From: UBA1181 sp045113275
Lineage (GTDB): Bacteria; Bacteroidota; Bacteroidia; Bacteroidales; Paludibacteraceae
Direction of reading: 5' to 3'
Assembly: GCA_045113275.1 (NCBI GenBank)
Contig: JBGUIU010000216.1
Span: 1-18,342, forward strand
Length of the DNA stretch: 18,342 bases
Positions within the stretch are counted from its first letter, which is position 1, and each line of letters starts with the position of its first letter. Shown here piece after piece: positions 6,255 through 11,524 of this stretch. Position numbers and translations under genes: made by a program. The notes beneath the pieces are model-generated. The model was not told the DNA's origin. It searched no databases and saw only the letters and a program-made list of their open reading frames with translations.

Positions 6255-7015
6255 TTAAACCAACCATCTTCCTTGTTTCGGTCGCGGTAGTAGTCGTTGC
6301 GCTCTTGCTTGGACATTCCCTTGGTGTCTTTGTTGTATTGAGACATACGTTCATAGTAATCAGCAGAAGCGTCTATGCCGCTCTGCCATGCTTCTTTCAT
6401 ACCTTCTGCTGTATATTCGAAGACTCTATAGTTGTCTATGTGCAAAGCAGCAGCAGTCTGTGCTACATCTTGGTTTGTGCCCATAAAAACAAACATAACT
6501 CCTTGACCTTTCAGAGCATCTATGCGGTCAGCCACAGCATAAATCGAATAGTGTTTAGAAGCATTTTCGAGACCATCGCTAATAATGGTAATAACTGCGG
6601 TTGCATTTTCGAGACTATCCAACCTGACTTTGAGCGAATCAAGTGAAACGCCTATAGCATCCCATAAAGCAGTATTTCCTTGCGGTCTATAATCATCGAG
6701 AAATAAATCAGGTATATTCTGAATAGTGTCGCAGTCGAATACATTCGTCACAGAATCGTTAAAAAACGACAGAGTGATATAATTTTGTTGCACGAGAGCG
6801 TTTTGTTCCTGTGCGGTTCGAACTACTTCCAAAATACCATTATAGCCATTAACGGCTGCTTCTCGGAGAGGAGACATAGAAGCACTTCGATCTAAGATCA
6901 CGATGTTATAAATCTTAACAACATCGATATTCTCGTCGGTTGTTTGAGTATGTTGCTTAGTACAGCCTATGAGTGCAAAGATAGCAACGACACAAATGAG
7001 GAGTTTGGTTTTCAT
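6251..7015 (-). CDS. VWA-domain lipoprotein with MIDAS motif
   Basis: The 254-aa product starts MKTKLLICVVAIFALIGC, a lipoprotein signal with Cys18. The mature part is a von Willebrand A domain: the MIDAS motif DRSAS (Asp42, Ser44, Ser46) follows strand NIVIL, the Thr element is in GNTALWDAIG, and the Asp element is in TIISDGLENA. A divalent metal site for protein binding is therefore expected. The C-terminal end is charged and disordered-looking (QERNDYYRDRNKEDGW). The protein should be anchored in the outer or inner membrane, facing the periplasm or surface. The start at 7015 is chosen because it places the signal peptide at the N-terminus. It follows the large lipoprotein gene by 16 bases and overlaps the zinc-ribbon gene by 4. 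Confidence 0.85.
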   Translation of the reverse strand: MKTKLLICVVAIFALIGCTKQHTQTTDENIDVVKIYNIVILDRSASMSPLREAAVNGYNGILEVVRTAQEQNALVQQNYITLSFFNDSVTNVFDCDTIQNIPDLFLDDYRPQGNTALWDAIGVSLDSLKVRLDSLENATAVITIISDGLENASKHYSIYAVADRIDALKGQGVMFVFMGTNQDVAQTAAALHIDNYRVFEYTAEGMKEAWQSGIDASADYYERMSQYNKDTKGMSKQERNDYYRDRNKEDGWFK

Positions 7016-7031
7016 AGTAGCATTTCTTATT

Positions 7032-8150
7032 CTATTTCGCAATCCGTTTGCTCTTGTCCCATTCGGGGAACATGGTCATTTGTTCTACGATGGAAGCGTT
7101 ACCGAAGTATGAGCCATGGCGGGAGATATTATCGATTCCTGCCAGATCAATTAAAACACCTTGTGCTAAGATGTCGTCCGGATGTTCCTCGATTTGCTTG
7201 ATAATAATTTGGGCTACTTGTTGTCGTATGCTGTTATATAGCGAGTTTGGAATATAAGACCAAGAAGATGCGCCAATTAGTGTACTGAGACTTGCGCGCC
7301 AAGTTCGCCACATTTCCGATAAATACGGGCTATAATCGCCTTTTCTAAACTCACGACTAAGAACGTATGCACCAATGAGGAAATGTGCATTGGTTGAATC
7401 AGAGTGCGCAAACTCTAAAGCATACATGTGCCGTTCTGCCGGAGTTTTGGCAAGATACAATTTTGTCAATAGTTCCTGCTGGTAAGCATTGTCGGATGTT
7501 CCTCTCAATGCAACTATCGAATCAAAATTGTTGGTGAAAGGTATTCGCTCAATATAGGAGATATATTCATCCCGAGTGTTTTCCATTACAGGATTAACTT
7601 TTTCGGTAAGGAAAGCAAATAGTTTATCGGAAGCATGTTCTACTTTGTCATAACTTTTTTTCGGCATTTGGTGTACATAAGACTGCATCTCGTCCCGCAA
7701 TTGCTTGATTAACCGGCTTAGCGTATCGTTATGAATCAACTCATGATCAATTAGGGACATACTCTCAGCCATAGAAGCATATACACTTTTGTCATCTTCT
7801 CCAAAACGTTGGGCTGTCTCTCTGTCGCTGCATAGGGCATGAAACATTATTAAAGCATTGTAGTAATCCGCAAAGTTACTGGCCGTTTGATTTTCATTAT
7901 AGTACCATAGGCAGTGTTCTGTCGTGCACATAATACATTCAATATTCAATTCTCCCGAATCGGCATCGAAGTATCCACTTGGAAGGAGTCTGTCGATGTC
8001 CACGGAATCGGATAGAATGTCACAGGCATAGTCTCCGGTCGAAGACGTAAACCAGCGTGCTTCTTGATTAATTAACTCTTGCTGTTTGTTGCACGAAGCA
8101 AATGTGATTGTGAGCACTGCTGTGAGTGCGAAAGTAATAATAGTTCTCAT
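7032..8150 (-). CDS. Large lipoprotein of unknown function
   Basis: The 372-aa product begins MRTIITFALTAVLTITFASC, a lipoprotein signal peptide with Cys20. The mature protein is mostly helical and acidic, with a Cys-containing patch (ECIMCTTEHC, about residues 71-80) and a C-terminal helical segment containing an acidic EEHPDDILAQ stretch. No known domain is recognised. A sequence HELIH (residues 136-140) fits HExxH, but it has no supporting zinc ligand pattern that I can see. The gene sits 12 bases after the 8-TM gene and 16 before the VWA gene, so it is part of the same transcript and probably acts with the VWA lipoprotein at the envelope. Confidence 0.75.
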   Translation of the reverse strand: MRTIITFALTAVLTITFASCNKQQELINQEARWFTSSTGDYACDILSDSVDIDRLLPSGYFDADSGELNIECIMCTTEHCLWYYNENQTASNFADYYNALIMFHALCSDRETAQRFGEDDKSVYASMAESMSLIDHELIHNDTLSRLIKQLRDEMQSYVHQMPKKSYDKVEHASDKLFAFLTEKVNPVMENTRDEYISYIERIPFTNNFDSIVALRGTSDNAYQQELLTKLYLAKTPAERHMYALEFAHSDSTNAHFLIGAYVLSREFRKGDYSPYLSEMWRTWRASLSTLIGASSWSYIPNSLYNSIRQQVAQIIIKQIEEHPDDILAQGVLIDLAGIDNISRHGSYFGNASIVEQMTMFPEWDKSKRIAK

Positions 8151-8162
8151 AGTTTATATATT

Positions 8163-9275
8163 TTAATCAGGGATAATTGCTCCCTCTTTTAATTCTATGC
8201 CTTTTAGTTTATCAGCATTTTGAGTGATTATCTCGCTAATGTTAGCTGATGGAACAGAACTCGTCTCACGTTCAATTGGAGTGTCGGATTTTAGAGGACG
8301 GTCTATAATTTCCCTCCTTCGTGGTTGCGTATCTGTGGACGCTCCATCAATAATGGGCCATCCTGTAGTATAAATACCAGAGACAAATTGATATTTGTTT
8401 ATAACGACATCATAGACTCTACGAAGGACATCGCCAGTAAAAACAAGTATAATACCACAGAATACAGGGATGGAGAGAAATGAAATAACAAAAATGTCTT
8501 CTACATATTGAGGAGAGTGATCAATAACCATAAGAAAAATAACACCTATGAAACTTACCAGATAAATTATTAATAGAATCTTCCCAAAACGGATACCCCA
8601 AATCACTTGATTTTTAATAGTCGTTAAACATTCCGTATATTTTTCCTCGTTTCTTTTCTGTATAAGAATAGTTATTAGCACAGTTATAGCACTGGATAAC
8701 GCGAACATATAGAAGAAATTATTGAATTCAGGTATTATGTCTAGATGTGTTATAATGTTAAAATACCAACAAATGCAGAGACCTGCATAGTACAACAAAT
8801 ACGTCATAAAAATCACAGAAGCAGCCAAAGAGAAATATCGTAAAACTATTCCGGAAGTGGAGTTGTTGGATTTAGCATAGCAAAACCATAATGCGCCGGC
8901 TACAACAACAGGCACCATAAATTTATACCAAAAATAGAAAACCGGAAATTCAAAGGATAACAGATCTAACTTTCCAATAGCGCGGACTAATTCGCTGCAT
9001 AGCATAAATAATGTCATCAATAGAACAAGTATTGACCAGCCATTTCGTTTCGGCATCTGATTAGGGAAGCGATATGCTCCGAAGAAAAAGATAGCCGCAC
9101 TTAGAAGTTGGATGGCGAAGAACACATGACGCGCAATTCGTTCAGGCATTGAAAAGATTGTGAGATATGCCATACTTAATGTACGCCCCATAGCAAATTC
9201 AGCCAAGAAGAAGATAGCTGCGATACTCATGCCGATTGCGGCGATGAGGGTGGTTGTTTTAAAAGAAGGTTTCAT
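8163..9275 (-). CDS. Eight-helix integral membrane protein, unknown family
   Basis: The 370-aa product has about eight hydrophobic segments (near residues 10-29, 50-70, 80-98, 112-133, 146-172, 188-208, 231-250 and 261-284), followed by a polar tail of about 85 residues, rich in Arg, Ser and Thr with TDTQPRRREIIDRPLKSD. By the positive-inside rule the basic loop QKRNEEK and the tail should be cytoplasmic. I recognise no transporter or enzyme signature. Its ATG overlaps the TGA of the 25-aa peptide gene (ATGA), so its translation is probably coupled to the tiny peptides. It may act as receptor, channel or immunity partner for those peptides; that is inference. Confidence 0.75.
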   Translation of the reverse strand: MKPSFKTTTLIAAIGMSIAAIFFLAEFAMGRTLSMAYLTIFSMPERIARHVFFAIQLLSAAIFFFGAYRFPNQMPKRNGWSILVLLMTLFMLCSELVRAIGKLDLLSFEFPVFYFWYKFMVPVVVAGALWFCYAKSNNSTSGIVLRYFSLAASVIFMTYLLYYAGLCICWYFNIITHLDIIPEFNNFFYMFALSSAITVLITILIQKRNEEKYTECLTTIKNQVIWGIRFGKILLIIYLVSFIGVIFLMVIDHSPQYVEDIFVISFLSIPVFCGIILVFTGDVLRRVYDVVINKYQFVSGIYTTGWPIIDGASTDTQPRRREIIDRPLKSDTPIERETSSVPSANISEIITQNADKLKGIELKEGAIIPD

Positions 9276-9349
9276 TTTCCTGATAGTTTGTCTATGACTT
9301 TCATAATGATAATGCCACAGATGATGAATAAAATCATTGCCAATAACAT
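9272..9349 (-). CDS. 25-aa hydrophobic micropeptide
   Basis: An ATG at 9349 opens a 25-codon frame, MLLAMILFIICGIIIMKVID followed by KLSGK, one membrane helix with a short basic tail. The TGA overlaps the ATG of the 8-TM gene by 4 bases, and the ATG lies one base after the TAG of the preceding 23-aa frame, so the three frames are closely coupled. It is too short for normal gene callers. The coupling and its hydrophobic content, in line with its neighbours, are the evidence; no homologue is known to me. Confidence 0.6.
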   Translation of the reverse strand: MLLAMILFIICGIIIMKVIDKLSGK

Positions 9350-9350
9350 A

Positions 9351-9422
9351 CTATTCCCCCTTTCTTCCCCAAATGAAATACCACAATGCGAAAGCGATAA
9401 GTCCGGTAATTAAAGCATACAT
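9351..9422 (-). CDS. 23-aa hydrophobic micropeptide
   Basis: The ATG at 9422 gives MYALITGLIAFALWYFIWGR plus KGE, a single amphipathic or membrane helix ending in a basic/acidic tail. The stop (TAG) is one base before the next start. The upstream DNA is A/T-rich, as for other starts here. Length alone would be unconvincing; the tight packing between two other hydrophobic frames supports it. Confidence 0.55.
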   Translation of the reverse strand: MYALITGLIAFALWYFIWGRKGE

Positions 9423-9463
9423 AATTGTTAGCACTAATTCGTGTCGTGCGCAACTTTTAAAGA

Positions 9464-9595
9464 TTATTTAAAAACACTAAACATTGCGCCAATGAGACCT
9501 CCAATAACTTGAAACAAGCCAAGAGCTCCTACTACTATGCCCGAAATGATTTCCGGCAAGAAGACGATGATAAAAATAATTGCAAGGACTACCAT
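9464..9595 (-). CDS. 43-aa glycine-containing hydrophobic peptide
   Basis: The ATG at 9595 opens a 43-codon frame starting MVVLAIIFIIVFLPEIISGI and ending FSVFK. It has two hydrophobic segments split by PEIISG, with GxxxG-like spacing in the second (GLFQVIGGLIG), which favours helix packing in membranes. A TACTTTTG box (TAnnTTTG match) lies about 60 bases upstream at 9652-9664. It resembles the 45-aa peptide encoded just upstream in size and composition (both end in a Gly-rich helix with IG(G/A) motifs), so they could be paralogues or subunits of one assembly. Confidence 0.65.
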   Translation of the reverse strand: MVVLAIIFIIVFLPEIISGIVVGALGLFQVIGGLIGAMFSVFK

Positions 9596-9651
9596 AGTTG
9601 TTTTTATTTTATGATTAATATTGTTTCTTTACTTATACATGACTCTCGTTA

Positions 9652-9664
9652 GTCAAAAGTAACC
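9652..9664 (-). promoter_or_regulatory. GGTTACTTTTG promoter-like box
   Basis: The minus strand reads GGTTACTTTTGAC; TACTTTTG fits TAnnTTTG. It sits upstream of the 43-aa peptide gene. The same GGTTAC core recurs at 9865-9877 (within the terminator stem) and at 11498-11510 (upstream of the small lipoprotein). Confidence 0.4.
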
Positions 9665-9680
9665 TGCAGTTTGTCATTTT

Positions 9681-9818
9681 TTAAAAGGCGCTAATCAACA
9701 TACCTATTCCGGTAAAGTTAATTACTGCGCCAATAAGCATGACTAGGCAACTTTGCCCCTCTCCAATCGCGAAGATTCCTCCGCCAATGAACATTAAGAT
9801 AATTCCTAAAGCAATCAT
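9681..9818 (-). CDS. 45-aa two-helix hydrophobic peptide, first gene after the terminator
   Basis: The ATG at 9818 opens a 45-codon frame beginning MIALGIILMFIGGGIFAIGE and ending MLISAF. There are two membrane helices (about residues 2-18 and 25-44) joined by the polar turn EGQSC. The sequence is very rich in Gly, Ile and Leu, as in small pore-forming or toxic peptides and small membrane subunits. It is the first frame after the intrinsic terminator at 9857-9886 and starts the series of tiny membrane peptides. The start follows the A/T-rich leader acataaatact. Confidence 0.65.
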   Translation of the reverse strand: MIALGIILMFIGGGIFAIGEGQSCLVMLIGAVINFTGIGMLISAF

Positions 9819-9856
9819 AGTATTTATGTTTTAATTGTTGTCTATACTATAATGCA

Positions 9857-9886
9857 TAAAAAAAGCGAAAGGTAACCCTTCCGCTC
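9857..9886 (-). terminator. Intrinsic terminator between the CHAT operon and the peptide operon
   Basis: On the minus strand AGCGGAAGG pairs with CCTTTCGCT (one G-U) around the loop GTTA and is followed by seven T. It lies 44 bases after the stop of the 169-aa gene and 39 bases before the first tiny peptide gene. It could stop most transcripts or allow partial read-through, setting a lower dose of the peptides. Confidence 0.85.
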
Positions 9887-9929
9887 TAAAAAAGTTTCAA
9901 AATTGTGAATTCTTCAATTTCCCTAATAC

Positions 9930-10439
9930 TTATTCGTAATGCTTAGGGGAAATAGGCTTATTCTCTTGTTCAGATTTGAGCCGTTCGATTAAATCATCTA
10001 CTCCATCCATAACAATCCCTGCCAATATAAGTATGCCATCTATCATGTAATCCAAATCTTCCGGCATCTGCGGAACAAAGGATTGGTATCTAACGTCAAA
10101 AGAAATTATACCTTTGTCGTAATTAGGGTAGCAATGCACCTTGGCGGCAAAGTAGTCATCGGTGAGATCATGACAGAGATTCATAGCAAGAAAATAATTC
10201 CGCTCCGAATAAGGTAATTTCTCCGACACTCGCTCTAAAGCGAATTCAATCATCGGTTTGCTTCTGCTGGCATAGCAATCCATGTAGCAGTTGCCGGCAT
10301 ATAACCGATAATGGTTCATGTTCATTGTGCCATCGCATAACTCTTCTATGAGGTCCATAGGTGGTTGCAAGCGGCGAGTTTTTTCATACAAATGAACGAA
10401 CTCTTCTGCTGTATTTGTGTATGTCACTTGTTGTTCCAT
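9930..10439 (-). CDS. Soluble acidic protein, possibly YbjN-like
   Basis: The 169-aa product is acidic, soluble and without signal peptide. It has an N-terminal helix (NTAEEFVHLYEKTRRL), a middle with alternating strand-like segments (HYRLYAGNCYMDCYASRS, later KGIISFDVRYQSFVP) and a C-terminal helix (DGVDDLIERLKSEQE). The pattern of curved strands followed by helices recalls YbjN/type III-chaperone-like folds, but that is a weak fold guess. It starts 2 bases after the stop of the preceding gene, so it is coupled. It may serve as a chaperone or adaptor. Last gene before the terminator. Confidence 0.7.
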   Translation of the reverse strand: MEQQVTYTNTAEEFVHLYEKTRRLQPPMDLIEELCDGTMNMNHYRLYAGNCYMDCYASRSKPMIEFALERVSEKLPYSERNYFLAMNLCHDLTDDYFAAKVHCYPNYDKGIISFDVRYQSFVPQMPEDLDYMIDGILILAGIVMDGVDDLIERLKSEQENKPISPKHYE

Positions 10440-10441
10440 TA

Positions 10442-11026
10442 CTATGATTTCTTACACAACAACAAAATTGATGCTTCTCCTGAATACCTATTTGTAACTT
10501 CTACAATTGGTTTATCTGTTGGCACAGGACTTCCTTCCAACGGAAGCATAGGGATAGTTACTTTTAAGCATTTTCTGGAGAAATCGTCTGCTAAATCTGA
10601 TTTTATCCAAATATAGACCTCTTTATTTTGCTTATTGAACAATTGGCGACCTTGTTCACAATTACCTTGCCAATTAAAACCAATAATTTTAAAATAGGCT
10701 GCATTTAAGCCTTTCACATATAAACTTGGCCATAAGTTATTACTTGAACTTATCCAAACATCTAAAAAGAGTCCATGCATAAGTTCTTTAAGTTCTTCTT
10801 CTGTAGGGAGGAACGGATTGCTTTCAACATATGGAGAAGTAGTGCTTGCTAAAGCCCATTGGGTTCCGCTTGGGAGACCTAAATCTATCCATTTATAATC
10901 TCCTTCTTTCTCCTTTTTCATGCTTATAGCATCCTCATAGCCTTGATCGTATGCTTTACTGATTATTTGTTGAAACAATTGCTTGAGCATACTATCGCTT
11001 TGAGCAAGAAATTCTTCTTTAGTCAT
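10442..11026 (-). CDS. Protein with DLGLPSGT motif, unknown function
   Basis: The 194-aa product from the ATG at 11026 has a helical N-terminus (MTKEEFLAQSDSMLKQLFQQ) and then YKWIDLGLPSGTQWA around residues 44-58, a motif very common in Bacteroidales surface proteins of the Fibrobacter-paralogous (FISUMP-like) type. Here no signal peptide precedes it, and the rest is a beta-rich domain ending RYSGEASILLL. An upstream in-frame ATG at 11062 was rejected because it overlaps the previous gene by 32 bases, whereas the chosen start leaves a 4-base gap. The protein is probably cytoplasmic; the function is unknown. Confidence 0.75.
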   Translation of the reverse strand: MTKEEFLAQSDSMLKQLFQQIISKAYDQGYEDAISMKKEKEGDYKWIDLGLPSGTQWALASTTSPYVESNPFLPTEEELKELMHGLFLDVWISSSNNLWPSLYVKGLNAAYFKIIGFNWQGNCEQGRQLFNKQNKEVYIWIKSDLADDFSRKCLKVTIPMLPLEGSPVPTDKPIVEVTNRYSGEASILLLCKKS

Positions 11027-11030
11027 AGAC

Positions 11031-11417
11031 TTACAAATTAAAGAAATAATACTTCCCGTCATATTTTACACGGTATTGATATTTACCCCAGGCTGTACCA
11101 TCATTGTAAAATGGGTTAATGGAAGCCACTTTGGGAGAATAATTACGATTCATTGTTGCTCCCACATATCTTTCTCCCGCAGCAATCCGCACATATACAT
11201 ACATAATAGATAGGATGGCTCCAGAGGATGCCGGATGTATGTCTTGTTTCGCTCTATCACTCGCAGGACGTGCAGCCTCAACGGACTCTAAGTATTCCCA
11301 ACCATCCGTGCTTTCGCTTACTTTGACATTAACATTTTGCGAACTCGTGGATGTGGAATTATTTCCGCAGGCAGCGAAAAGGGATAATGCAACAACAAAT
11401 AAAATAGATTTCTTCAT
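11031..11417 (-). CDS. Small lipoprotein
   Basis: The 128-aa product starts MKKSILFVVALSLFAAC, a clear lipoprotein signal with Cys17, followed by a Ser/Asn/Thr-rich linker. The mature domain is short and basic-aromatic (ASINPFYNDGTAWGKYQYRV) and ends KYYFFNL. No known domain is seen. It is 107 bases downstream of the CHAT gene, and the gap holds a promoter-like box (11498-11510). It may be an outer-membrane or periplasmic partner of the CHAT protein. Confidence 0.75.
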   Translation of the reverse strand: MKKSILFVVALSLFAACGNNSTSTSSQNVNVKVSESTDGWEYLESVEAARPASDRAKQDIHPASSGAILSIMYVYVRIAAGERYVGATMNRNYSPKVASINPFYNDGTAWGKYQYRVKYDGKYYFFNL

Positions 11418-11497
11418 ATTGTTTCTATTTGGCCTACTCTTTATCGGATTTTCGGCACTCTCCGTTACTTGTCTCTATTACTATATGACATTTTTGT

Positions 11498-11510
11498 GCA
11501 AAAGGTAACC
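11498..11510 (-). promoter_or_regulatory. GGTTACCTTTTG promoter-like box after the CHAT gene
   Basis: The minus strand reads GGTTACCTTTTGC, one base longer than TAnnTTTG. It is preceded by AAAAAACGC, but no strict -33 box is seen. AAGGTAACCTT at the same place is a near-perfect inverted repeat. It could be a secondary promoter for the small lipoprotein gene. Confidence 0.35.
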
Positions 11511-11524
11511 TTCTTATGCGTTTT

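Noticed and set aside
7731..7745. HExxH zinc-protease motif (HELIH) in the 372-aa lipoprotein
   Set aside because: The pentapeptide matches, but no third ligand or conserved metalloprotease context is visible, and such matches arise often by chance.
9633..9677. 14-codon frame between the 45-aa and 43-aa peptide genes
   Set aside because: The peptide (MTNCRLLLTNESHV) is not hydrophobic like its neighbours and covers the promoter-like box at 9652-9664.
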